Positions 25,695-37,274 of a stretch of 64,000 nt of DNA are shown piece after piece. Source of the stretch: Symbiodinium natans (Eukaryota > Sar > Dinophyceae > Suessiales > Symbiodiniaceae); the NCBI GenBank assembly GCA_905221605.1, contig CAJNDS010002564.1:1-64000 (forward strand), read 5' to 3'. Under the pieces are notes generated by a model. That model had not been told where the DNA came from. It did no database searches and saw only the letters and a list, made by a program, of their open reading frames with translations. The translations under genes were made by a program, and so were the position numbers. Numbering within the stretch: position 1 is the first letter of the stretch; each line of letters starts with the position of its first letter.

Positions 25695-27919
25695 CCTAAT
25701 TTCGAATTCGGGATTTCAGGATCGATGAAGGCGCCGGTGCCACGCAGTTGAGCAGTGCTGAAAATGCAACACGCAACTCTCCCCGAAACTTCCGTAAGAA
25801 CAGCCTCAAACAGGGTGACGGTGCCCGTAAGTACGGGGCCGTGCGTTTGGAGACATTTCTGGGCTGAGTGCGATACGTTCGCGGGTGCAAAACTCGAGAA
25901 AACCGCACATTTTGCAATGGACAGCTGTTGGAAGTGTCGAAAACACTGGAGGGTTAGGCCAATTTTTCGCAAACATGCACTTTCGCTCGAAGTTTTTTTG
26001 GGGAGGAGTCTTTGTTTTTGAAGTTTCGGAGACGTTTTTTGCTTAAAATTGCGCTCGCCTAGGCGCGGGCGTGTTTTGCTCATGACCCATCTTGAACTTT
26101 CAAATTCGGATTCGGTGTTGTTCGGTGTCATGGGTCAGGCATTTCAGGCTCGAAAAAGCGCTTTCGCCTCAGCACGGGCGTGATTTCCTGGAAATGTGAT
26201 TTGGTTGAAACCCAAGAGGATTTTTGTCCACTGGACCCTGAGAGCGGGCTTAAGTTGATTGTCCTCTTCAGGGTTTATGGTGAAGAGTGTAGGGTTCAGG
26301 ATTTGGGCTTGCACTGCTCCCAGAGTTCGTTTGGGGTTGAGGGTGCTATCTTTTGGGATGCAGGTTTAAGGGTTGAGGTTTCAGACTTGAAGGTTCAGGG
26401 CCTTAGGGTTTAGGGTTTAGGGCTTAGGGTTCAGGGTGGAGGTGGCGAAACTCTACAACTCACTGACCACCCCAAAGCAGATAAATCCTCTTCACAAGCC
26501 ATAGAGCGCCCCGATATCCACACTTCGAGCCGGCTTCTGCAGTACGGCTTGGGTCGCAACCGTCTAAACCCGACAACTCGCTGGAAGACAGTCTTCCCGG
26601 AACCCTGAAGCCTAAATCGTCCAAGCTCTGGTGGCTCATGGGGCTCAGGCCTTATATTGCCTGTTGCCAATGCGAAACGTTCGGCTCCCACCACGCGCCC
26701 GCCCCCTTCTCCCCAATCCAAAAAGAAGACCCAAAAACCTCAAGCTCCCAAGCAGGAAGGCATCTGGAATGCAACTGCTATGGCCCGAGGTTCCCGCCGA
26801 CTGTGCGCGGCCGGGGTGCTTTGCCCCGTTCAAGCGATTCTAGAAGAACAGCTACCCTCAATCCAGTGCTCTGTCTGCTTGTCAAGAGGCCTTGCTGGCG
26901 GCTAAGAGATGGAAGCTTCACGCTTCAGAAGATGTCGAGGGCCAAATAAGCCGTGCTGGGCTAAGGGCTTCGGATGGTCTTAAGGAGCAACGGGTTTAGG
27001 ATTTACAGCCTTGGGTTGTCCAGGGCTTTTAGGGGTTCCAAGGGCCCTCTAAGCGGCCTTGAAGCAAGCACGAGATTGTTCGGCTTGAGCCCGTCAGCCG
27101 GAGACGCATTGCCAGTTGCACAACGACTTCGGAGTTTTGCCCTGACCCTTTTCCTTCGACCTCTCTCCTAAAACCCCCCTGAGCCCCGTCCGAAGCCAAG
27201 CTCTATAAGCATCTGGGCTCCCTCAAACTCGAAACCACGGCCCTCTTCCTAGGCTGGTAGCATCAATGGCTTGTGGTACATAGGGGCTTCGGGACTTAGG
27301 GCTTCGGGGGCCTGCCCTTCGGGGTTTTGCGTGCGCATATGTGCCGGTGGGCCCGTGTGACAGGTTGATGTTCAAGCCACGAGTAGCAAGTCAACAGAAC
27401 ACGAGAAGCATGATTTCAGCAGTCCTACGGGTACTGGAGACAAAGATCCATCTTGTTTCGCGAGCCGCGCCACCTCTTTGGCTCTAAGCATCTAAGCGAG
27501 GAGGGTGACACAATCCATCCAGCACCTTGCACCCGGGGCCTCAGAGAATGAGGAGACGTTCCGAGCACTCGGAGCTCAACCCTACACACGCGGGAACCCC
27601 TTGGAAAACCCCGCGGCTACGACGAAGCAGCGCTTCAGGATTCGGGCACTCTCAGGCTTGAGGAAGCTCAGAGCAACTTCCAGACGTCGCCCACGTCGCC
27701 TAGGCAAGGGTGAAGTTCGATGGAGTTCGCGGGGTTCAGTGCTGGTCCCCTCCGCGCCAGCCCCGAGAATCCGATTCCCAAACCCTCCACCTCCTAAGCC
27801 CTAAACCCTAAACCTTCCTAAACCCGAACCTGTGTAGTGTCTAGGACTTAGGACTTGGAGTCAACCCATCACACGTCTGATTGAGGGCCGTGCCCTAAGA
27901 GCGCCCAGGATGCCGAAAT

Positions 27920-28646
27920 CTACATTCGCCAAGAGGGGAGCTGGGCCACCGCGCCGTAGGAGTCGTTTGCTTCTCTGCGTTCCAGCTTGGAACCCGAGCT
28001 GCTTGAGCCTCTAAGAGTCTGGGCTTTGCCTTTTCCCTTCTCCTGACCTGCCGCTTTGCCTTTCTCGCCCTTCTCACCCTTCTCCTTGCCCTTCTCCTTT
28101 CCCTTCTCCTTTCCCTTCTTCGCACCTTTCTCAGCCGGCTGGCCTCCTTTCTCGACACCCTTCCCAGCCCCCTTCTCTTTGCCCTTCTCCCTGCCCTTCT
28201 CCGCACCCTTCTCCACACCCTTCTCCTTGCCCTTCTCAGCGCCTTTCTCCGGCCCCTTCTCCTTCCCTTTCTCCTTGCCCTTCTCCTTGCCTTTCGCTTT
28301 TCCTTTCTCAGAACCTTGGTCTCTGCCCTTCTCTTTGCCCTTCTCGTGCCCCTTCTCCTCATCGGCTGAAGCATGTTTAGTGTACTGCGCGACCCCCAGC
28401 AAGACCACAAAATCCCACAAGTTCATGCACCGCCCACGCGTCCTTGCCCTTGACGCCTTTGCCTTTGCCTTTCCCGATGGTCCGACTCGCGTCCGGAGCT
28501 TCCCATTCTTCCTCCGCGTCGGCTCCTGCAAGTCTTTTGGGAAGCATGGGTTTTTCTGGGGAGCCGAGGGATGGATGGTGCGACTGAATCCGCGATCTGA
28601 ACCAACGCGGCCGCACTGACTGTTCAACCCTTCTCGGACATATCAA
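27920..28646 (-). CDS. Lys/Glu/Gly-repeat protein, probably two exons
   Basis: A minus-strand frame at about 28,370-28,060 encodes tandem KGKEKG-type repeats (about 6 residues each), followed by a Gln/Ser-rich tail containing SSSSGSKLERREAND. Upstream, another frame reads EEEWEAPDASRTIGKGKGKG. The two can be joined by a short intron of about 53 nt (donor GTGGGA near 28,415, acceptor TTCAG near 28,370). Alternatively an ATG at 28,426 begins a peptide with a hydrophobic stretch (LWDFVVLLGVAQ) that could be a signal peptide. Such basic low-complexity proteins are common in dinoflagellates and often bind nucleic acid. The other minus frame gives an Arg-rich reading that is an artefact of the repeat. 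Confidence 0.4.
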
Positions 28647-29269
28647 CCGGAAGGGCAGACCTCCCCAACCCCCTTCTTCCCAACGCCTTCAGCATCCGCC
28701 CGAGGCCAGCCACTGAACGCCGTGGTCGGAGGCCTGCCAAGGCCGCACGGCTGAAGCCCTGAACGAACCTGCCGTCTTCGTGAATCTCGACGCCCGTCCC
28801 ACCATGGATCTCAAATCTCTACGCCCCCCCCCCCCCCCCTCAAAAGCCAGAATTTCCTCCCTGAGCCGCTCAAGTGCTGGCAAAGCTCTCAGAGACCCCG
28901 AAAACCCTAAGCCTCCCCCAAACCCCCAAACCTTAAACCCTAAACCCCTAATCCCCAAATCCGACAACCCCGAAAGTAAGAGTTGGGATCATATACCCCA
29001 TGCTACTGGCCCTTTCTAGGGTTGACTTAAACTACTATTTGAATAAGGACCCCCAAAAAACACAATAATTCTTCCTTACTCTCTTCTATTTCTTGGGAGA
29101 TTCTACAGAATACCCTAAACCCAAACCCTAAACGCCATACCCTACACCCTGAACCAAGAAATCTTAGTAAAATAGTTCCCCCGAAAGGTGCAGCCCTTCA
29201 TGTACCCCAAAATAGTAGACCTTATCATAAGAACCCCCCAAAAAAGGGCACCCCCAATCTCGGAATACC

Positions 29270-29773
29270 CTAAACCCTAAACCCTCAACCCTCAACCCTA
29301 AAGCCTAAACCCTAAACCCTAAACCCTAAACCCTAAACCCTAAACCCCCCCCCCCCGCCCCCAACAAAAAAAACGAATATGGGCTCCCCGACTTGGACTT
29401 CGGTGGCGGCTTGGCCCGCAGCTTCGGAGCCGACTTCGGCGACTTCGGGACCTCGGAAGGGGCCCGCGACACGGGTTGGTTGGGTTTAGGGTTACTTGGG
29501 GTTTGGGGTTTGGGGGTTTGGGGTTTGGGGTTTAGGGTTTGGGGTTTGGGGTTTAGGGTTTGGGGTTTGGGGTTTGGGGTTTGGGTTTAGGGATTGCGGT
29601 TTGGGGTTTGGGGTTTGGGGCTTGGGGCTTGGGGCTTGGGGTTTGGGGGTTTAGGGTTTAGGGCTTAGGGTTTAGGGTTTAGGGTTTAGGGCTTAGGGTT
29701 TAGGGTTTAGGGTTTAGGGTTTAGGGTTTGGGTTTTGGGGTTTGGGGTTTGGGGTTTGGGGTTTGGGGTTTAG
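29270..29773. repeat. CCCTAAA array then long TTTGGGG/TTTAGGG array
   Basis: CCCTAAA at 29,270-29,348, then after about 130 nt a mixed TTTGGGG, TTTAGGG and CTTGGGG array at 29,483-29,773. The two have opposite orientation. Confidence 0.9.
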
Positions 29774-30853
29774 CCCCCATCCCCTAAAGCCCCGGGGAAC
29801 ATGGCCTTGCCTGCGAAGAGCGCGTCGTGGCCGCATTCGCCCTGCCAAAACTCCGACTCTTTAGGGTTTTGGCCACGGGGACGCGTTTCCGGACCCAGCA
29901 CGCCTGTCCATCAAATTCACCGTCGTGACCGTTCGCGAAGGACGGGAGGCTGTTGTAGCACCTGCGCCCAAACGAGCGTTCGGGCACCTGAATCCCCAAA
30001 TTCCCCCTAGATCCTCAAAGAATTCCTGAAGGTGTTTGGGCGCGACCTCGGGGGGGCCCCCCGCCTATGGACCGAAAAGAGGGCTCAATTACCTTCAAGA
30101 GGCACTCTACAGGCCTATGGGCATAACATGACACGACATAAAGGGCTCGGAAAGCCTCAAGAGTTAGCTCCAGTGAAGTTTGCAGCGTAGCTGCGCGCAT
30201 GCCCTCCCTCTTCCTCCCCCAGCAGGGCCCTTTTGTCTTCCATCGCTGGCGTCCCCGTTGCTGGTGGCGCGATCACGCGACGACGCCCAGAAGGGGCGCA
30301 GAGGCGTGCAGAGGGGCGCAGGCGGGAAGGACTCGATCGGCTCGGGCCCACTTGGGCTCTCGGAGGCCACCCCGAGGTTTTCTCGGCAAACTCCCAGAGC
30401 TCCTCCTTTTCCATGTAGAGGGAGGGGAGGGGAGTTGTTTTTGTTGCCTTTGTCTGTGTTTTTCTTGGGGGCCCTGGGCATTCTCTTGCTGAGAGTCATC
30501 TCTTTTTGGCCCTCGAAAGGCCCGCGGCCCGCAGGCCTCCGCCACTGAATGCACCCCGTAAGGAAATTGCCGCACCTGAACTCCAGAACTCCAGAACCCC
30601 CCCCCCCTCCTCTCCTTAGTCCTCCTTCTCAGGCTTCGCAGGAAGGCACTCGCGGGAGCGCCTCAGTTGAGGGGAAAACTTCTTAACTTGAGGGTTTCGG
30701 GTTTAGGGCATTGCTTGTAGTCCTCACCATTGCCCTCGAGCTCGCAGAATTCGAACTGCCAGCATTTAGGGGATTATTGGCGGCGTTGGGTGTTGAGTGT
30801 TAACTGGGGGTGGGCTGGGGGGACCCCAGACCCAGAGCTCCCCACAACAAGGG

Positions 30854-30976
30854 CAACTCTCTCCATGCTTCGAGCTTCTCCCACTGCTCTATCCGGCTGA
30901 TGGCCCCAAGGCAGCAGCACACAAAGGTGCCGAAGAACAGCAGAACGGTGCAGAAGGCCGCCAGGCCGTTGAAGAC
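30854..30976 (-). CDS. Candidate exon with a transmembrane segment, gene unknown
   Basis: After a GCAG acceptor at 30,977 the minus strand reads VFNGLAAFCTVLLFFGTFVC and continues CCLGAISRIEQWEKLEAW. This is a clear hydrophobic helix followed by a polar region. The donor was not identified. The gene could be the next one downstream of ATP-citrate lyase on the same strand. Confidence 0.35.
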
Positions 30977-32084
30977 CTGCGTGCAAGCAGCATACCTCCC
31001 CTGGAGGTTTCGCGACCGGCCCTTAACAAGCCGAGCTGCATAGTAGACCTCAGGTTCGCAGCTTCTTCAGTGCCCGCTCAAACCCTCAAAAAAGCATATG
31101 ACTACTACAATGGCTGAAAGAGATCTCTGAACCGCTCTGAACCTCCTCCCAGCCACATTCGTCCAGAAGTCTGCGGGCGCTTCCAGGGGATTCTGCGCAA
31201 TGACTTCCGCGTGCGTGGGCATGGCGTTCAAGACGGAAGCAGGTATGTCCTATCTACGCTGGTTGGGGTTTCAGGTTTCTGGGGTCGCGTACTCGAAGGT
31301 CGAGATCGCTGATGCAAAAAATCAGTCGGGGAGGGCTGCTTGTTTTGCTGCTTGGGCGGTTTTGGGGGGAGGGTCGTCGTATCTTGGATCTTCCCTCTCT
31401 TCAGCAAGGCTGGTAGTCGACTAACGTGATTTGCATTATTGAGCACGGTAAAACGGATACTTTGAAATGCGCTAAGTTGCTGGAGAACGCATGAGTCCCT
31501 CGACATGAGGTGGCCCACTCGACAGCGGCGACCCTTTGCCGCTTGCACATCATCCCGATGCAGAGAAACGGGAAAACGTGGAAAAGTATCCGCGCATGCT
31601 GCGCGGCTGTAAAATTGAAAAACCTGGACTGGACGGTCTCCCGATATGCCATGAGCCGGCGGAGGGTAAAGGTTGGACAGTTCGACTCCAGACATCCGCG
31701 GGAGATGACAAGCCAATTCATGACGATGGTCAGCCTCCCAGCCGTCCCTCCATCGTCTCAAATCGGAGCCGCGCTCCTTTGAGAACGTCCAAAATTATCT
31801 AATTATCCCTAGCCTCCAAGGCGCTGAGGAGCTAAGGACTGACTGGCCACAAAATGCCACTGCACTGCCGATCCATTCTCCAGCGATCTAAGTCCATGTA
31901 GCAAACGTTGGGCTCCACATTGCCCGGAGGAGCATCGTCCACCGAAACTTTGTCCCCAAATCTTGGGCTTGGCATCAGATAACTTGGCAGCTTCTCAACA
32001 AGGACGGGTCAACCACTCCGACCTTCTCCTGAGAAACCTGCAACTAGGTGCACCTTTGAGTCTGAGATCTTCTTGAAGATGCTG

Positions 32085-32345
32085 CTACTGGTAGCCTAGC
32101 AGCCAGATGAGAGGCTTGTCCCGATGATCTCTCTGCATTCTGACTTCAAGCAACAGCTGATCCCCTCTAGTTTGCATCTTTTTCGGGTCGCCCAAGGCCC
32201 AAGGCAGGGGCGACGGATGAGCTGGCGGTGTGGCTTGTGAGACCCTGCTCGGTGCGCCCAAGGAGTTCACGCCAGCTCTGAGATGTAGGTGATGTCCTCA
32301 GATGGGCTTTCAGGCTTTTCAAACGAGGCCAAGAGGTTTCAACGA
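32085..32345 (-). CDS. Candidate exons downstream of ATP-citrate lyase, gene unknown
   Basis: Two minus-strand stretches read like protein: about 32,345-32,245 (ETSWPRLKSLKAHLRTSP) and about 32,190-32,085 (MQTRGDQLLLEVRMQRD ending WLLGYQ and a stop). They could be the final exons of the lyase gene or a separate gene, but they do not resemble the expected C-terminus of the lyase. Confidence 0.25.
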
Positions 32346-32777
32346 TGGTCATGGAGTATGAATCCTACGGTCAGCTCTCCCGAATCTGGTCCTTATTCTG
32401 GTGCCCTATATCATATAGGCTATATGGTTTTTCGTGTACACACAATGGTCCCTAAAATGTAGTGGGCACCCAAAAAGAGGCCCCCCGAATTCAGGGAGGC
32501 CTACCATATAAAGGAGCTTAAGGTATCAAGAACCTTGGCACTCTTGGATTTTGGGGAAATGGCAAGGCAGGGCTTGTCAGGGTTCTGTTCGCTTAGCCCC
32601 AGCCCTAAATACCCGAAACCCTGGTGGATTGCTCCCTAAAGTCTTGAACTCCTCAAACCCTGAACGTGTTCTCCAGCGATTGCGGCCTCTCGAACGGGGA
32701 TAAACTCGGGACCCCTACGTGCAAACCTGAACAGGAAGGCCCCAACCGCCCCCCCCGGACAGCTCAAGCCAAGGATC

Positions 32778-35144
32778 GTCCCAGGGATGCCGGTAGAGGG
32801 GCTGCTTGAGCCTGCAGGCGGTGTAGGGTTGAGCAAACCCTAAACCCTAAACCCTAAGCCCTAAACCCTAAGCCCTAAACCCTAAACCCTAAACCCTAAA
32901 CCCTAAACCCTAAACCCTCCCGATGCTCAAAGCTTCGAGGTCCCCCGAGCTCACCTCAGCTGGTCCAGGTGGTGGCCGATGAAGCCTGAGAGGCGTGCTT
33001 TCCGGGAGTAAACAAGAAGCTCCTCGTACTTTATGGCGACTCTCAATTATTAGGCTTCGCCACACCCTTGAAATACGAGTTGCAATCATCCAGCGCTTTT
33101 CAGAGATGGGAGCCGAGAGTGGGGGGGGGGGGGGGAGGATGCCCAACATATACCAACCCCAGCTCGTGGCTGCAGCCGCGTGGCCCATGGAACGACCTAG
33201 GACGAAAAGGCCGTTGAGGCAGCCAAAGGACATCAGGTCATCTGCCTCTCGGTGTTTTCTAGGGCCAGGGCACATGGAGGAAGGATCAGACAGATGCACG
33301 GATGAGAAGAAGGGGGGGTTGGGGGGGTTATGGGCCCAAAGGCCCCCAGGCTGTTTCTCAGGGCTCGGCTTAGCGCCGAGACGAAGAAAGGCATTGCGAG
33401 TCGAGGCTTCGCCATCGACGGCCCCGCGCCTCTTCTCTGGAGAACGCTCCGCAGGAGCGCAGCATGTCAGTGAAGCAGACCTTCGAGGGCCCATCGTCTA
33501 CCGTGAGATCTGGCGTGGCTAATTAGGCTCTGATCCGCCACTCAGAACAGAAAAACATGCAACGAATCCCTCTGGGCAGGCCACTGCGATGCACCCGTCC
33601 ACGTTCAGGATCAGGTTGGCTCGTTTCCTGCAGCGTCCATATACCATGTGATAGAGTCTGATAGAGAAGCATGCGCGGAGTGGACATCCCTTCCCTTTGT
33701 GCGCATCCAGCTTCACACAATGTCTGGCCTTGTGGTGATCTGCTCCACTGCCAATGCAAAGTCCTGCGAGCAACGCTCTGCATCTGCCAAATGAGTTCAG
33801 CCGATTCCACCAGCAAGGCTTTCTGGCCCAAGATTTCGGTGATTGGTGCTCAGGGAGGGTCCAAGATGCTGTTGTCTTTGAAGAACTTCTTGGCGAACTC
33901 CTTGATGATGACCACCTCATCCGCATGTCGTGTGTCGTTCTCGTCATCACTAGGTCAATTCAGAAGCCGAGCATCCGTATCCTAGGAAGCCCAAGACCAC
34001 AGGCGCAAAGCCGACCCTTGGCCGTCTTAGCTTAGCTTGGGACTCGCTGGTCGGGGTTGGCCAGCGACTTGATGCGGTGGCCTTAGAACGCAAAAACCAC
34101 GAACAATTGGCACCCGCAACCCTGTCGCAACGTTGGGGGGGAGGGAGGGGGGCAGCCTTGGCCTTCTCCGCCAAACTCGTTTCTCGAAAGCTCCTTCTTC
34201 GAAAGGCTCTGGGCGTTCTGGGATTGTCATCCGAACCCGAAGGACAACAGGTCACTGCGCAAAGCCCTGCACCCTGGGCAACCCCAGGTTCTCTGAACAT
34301 ATGTGAAAACGTCTTGCTATCTGCCGACCCGAAAAGACGGCGCCAGTGAAGCCTTCTGGCTCGGCTTCGGCATTCCCATATGCTTGATGCTTTAGTTTTT
34401 GGCTTAGGCGTGTTAAGTTTAGGTCACAAGGCATTGCGGTACACTGCTACACTGCATCCCCCATGAGAAAAAGACCCTGCATCCCGCATGAGAAAAAGAA
34501 AACCTCGGGTGCAAGTGTCCACCCAAAGCCGACCACAACAATGGCAGGAGCTAGGTTCGTGCAGGGTCGCTGAACAGGCGTGGCCGGCTCCAGTAGATTC
34601 ATCCTCTGCCCTTCAAGAGGAAATAGATGCAAGGGAACCCGAGTCCACATCACGATGAGAGCTGGGCCGACGCCCATGATCAACTTGTTCTGCTTCTTGC
34701 TCTGCTCGACAAAATCCTGCGGAAGGGAGGGGGTGGTTCTGAGAAAAGGTGGGGCAGACCTCGCCTATACGGAAAAAACATCCACATACAGGGCCTTTTG
34801 CTGAGCTGTGCAAGTCTACGCTCCGTCCTTGGCCGAGATGCCGCTGTCGTGCGCTTCCGCAAACCTTGGCTACCGCCGGAGAGGTGAACGTTGGACTTCG
34901 GGGCTGAATACCCTAGCCCAAAAACGGTTAAAATAAATATATAATTCGCCTCGGCTTCCTGCCGAGAAGCGTCTGGAACAAGCAGACCCGGATCGGGCCC
35001 CCTCCCCCCTCCCCCCCCCCACCTCCCCCCACCCCCCCCCCTTTAACCTTGCTGCCCTTCCTCTTTTTTTGCGAAACCCTCTTTCCTCCTTTCCTGTCCT
35101 GGGGCCGGCCCGGCTGCCGAGGCGGCGCGCGCAAGCGTTTACAA

Positions 35145-35206
<62 letters not shown>

Positions 35207-37274
35207 CCAAAAAGGTTAAAAGGTTAACTACCCAGCTCCGCGATCGTTTATGGAGGAGAGAAAACCTTACGGGCCCTCTAGAAGAGCCCCAAAACCCAAC
35301 ACCCTAAACCCTAAACCCTGAACCCTGAACCCTAAACCCTAAACCCTAAACCCTAACCCTAAACCCTAAACCCTAAACCCTAAACCCTAAACCCTAAACC
35401 CTAAACCCTAAACCCTAAACCCTAAACCCTCCAGAGTCTTTCGAGGATCGCAAAACTGATGCTGGGTTTCTTGGCATGTTCGCGGCGTCGTCGAGCGCAC
35501 CCCCGAAGCGAGGTCCGATGGTGAGCAGACCTGGCAGAACAAGGGTTTAGGGTTTAGGGTGTTTAGGGTGTTTAGGGTGTTTAGGGTGTTTAGGGTGTTT
35601 AGGGTGTTTAGGGTGTTTAGGGTGTTTAGGGTGTTTAGGGTGTTTAGGGTGTTTAGGGTGTTTAGGGTGTTTAGGGTGTTTAGGGTGTTTAGGGGTTAGG
35701 GTTTAAGGCAAGCGGACAGCCGGGCATCCCCCGGGACGCAGCCTGCCCTGGCAGCCCACAGACAATCATGCAGGGATCTCCGCTGCAGAGTGCGCTCACA
35801 AGGTCCTTCCATGTCGGCAGATGGTGCATTTAGAGGGTGGCCGACTTTCTTGGGGGCTTTTGGGTGACGACTTTCTGCGTTTTCAGTAGCCCCCCAAGAA
35901 CACCTCACATGAAAGCGGACACCCACTAGCTCCTCAAGAACGTGTGGAGTCATGGCACTTGGGGTTCTTGGGTTTTAGTTTTAGGGTTTAGGATTTAGGG
36001 TTAAGGGCTTATGGTTTGGGGTTTGGGAGATGGTCACTCGGAGGGTGGGGCAGGAAACTGCGGGGTTGGGGGTTGAGGGCGGCAGTGGGTGCTGCCGAAC
36101 ATCACAGAATGGAACGGCCTGGTCTTCATGCTGAACGGGCTGGCGAAGTTCGGACGAAAGGGAGGCGCCAAAATGAATGCCCGGTGGTCTGCCAAAAATG
36201 CTAACAGCATGAGCAGCGCACAGGAGTCGATGCTCTAGGGCTTTGGGAATTTTGGGGATCAAACCCCTCGACCAGGCCCCAAATTTGAAGGATTGCGCCA
36301 ACCTGAACTCTGGCACCCTTTGCTCAATGCGCAGATGACACTCTAAGGGGACTTACATGGTCCCTTAGTATGGGCCCTTAAAAGGGTACCCCTTATACAC
36401 CCTTTATGTAGCCAATACACATGTATGGGCCCATGAAACTACCCTCAGAGACACAACTCTGCAGATCAAGTGTTGTTCAGTCCTTGCCCGCTCGCGCGGT
36501 CCTGTCACAGGGTCCATCTTCGCAGCTGGATAACTTCTACAAGATCCAAACCCTAAACCCCCAAAACCCTAAACCGGTTCAGTCCCTGTCGAGGGAGGTC
36601 ATGGGAATGGTATGCGATGGGTTCTCCAGCAGGAGAAGAGTCCGGGAACTTCCGAGCCCGAAGGCAAACTACCAACCGAGGAAGGCTTGGCCGTTAGGAA
36701 GTCGCGCCCTCAACCCCAACTAGCCAGGCGCACACGATGGTGTTGTGAGCGCCGCTGACTGCCGGCCCGTGGTCGGCCGTGACCTTTCACCATCCCGATC
36801 GCATCCATAGCAACACGCGGAGCAAGTGCCGGAACTTGTAGCACTTATATAGTGTTGGCGCCCATCCGACCGTGCCCTCATCCACCCAGCACGAATGCAC
36901 GCCCTGCTGCAGACGGCCAAGGGCGCCACCATCAGAATCATCTCCTCAGGGAAGTCTCCGAAACCGAGAGCTGTAGTGATGTAGTATGATGTAGTGTCTT
37001 CGGGATGCGCAAGACGTGTTACAGTGCTGTCAGGCCACGATGAACTTGCAGCATTCGGCAGGCAGCTGCCTGCCCAAGGGTGTCTGGTGACACAGTTCTA
37101 GGGCTACGGAGACCACAGTTGAGGAACAGACGAAGTATTGCATGCGAAATCATCCGACGAACTCTACAGCAGGCTTCTCTTTCGACTGGAAGCATAAAGA
37201 GCATGCAGAAGCGCACGGGACTACTCCTTGAGCACGCCTCCTGAACCAGAGGAGAGACAAAACGCCACCCACAC
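32778..37274 (-). CDS. ACLY: ATP-citrate lyase exons, citryl-CoA lyase (citrate-synthase-like) part
   Basis: Sixteen exons in transcript order: 37274-37236, 36955-36930 (start uncertain), 36783-36725, 36501-36483, 35805-35781, 35530-35476, 34864-34828, 34716-34668, 34081-34044, 33915-33862, 33763-33729, 33627-33585, 33480-33430, 33245-33185, 32985-32955, 32811-32778. Diagnostic peptides are [147 protein letters not shown] and [11 protein letters not shown]. The two His and the Asp expected in the active site are present. Short exons of 19 and 25 nt are needed to complete RAGKD and LVSALCSG. The final exon with the stop codon was not located below 32,778. Confidence 0.9.

Larger units (their letters stand above)
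20350..32700. other. Mostly unassigned DNA between eEF1B gamma and ATP-citrate lyase
   Basis: Holds the duplicated segments, the Lys/Glu/Gly-repeat gene, several unnamed minus-strand exon candidates, a GA/GT-rich microsatellite (21,785-21,860) and arrays. A plus-strand stretch starting ATG at 25,366 reads MAPERLQDYLTDLWALGLEG and meets a GTGAGG donor, but it is isolated. Other genes built of 20-60 nt exons are likely but could not be read. Confidence 0.5.

Noticed and set aside
28056-28619. Pro/Phe/Ser-rich plus-strand frame and an Arg-rich minus frame
   Set aside because: Shadows of the minus-strand KGKEKG repeat in other registers.
33519-33950. A 143-codon minus-strand frame as one continuous exon
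   Set aside because: Lyase exons in three different registers (33,915-33,862; 33,763-33,729; 33,627-33,585) cross it, so the long frame is accidental.
36085-36180. Plus-strand peptide [20 protein letters not shown] as an exon
   Set aside because: It reads well but lies within a lyase intron on the opposite strand, has no clear splice partners and no recognised family.
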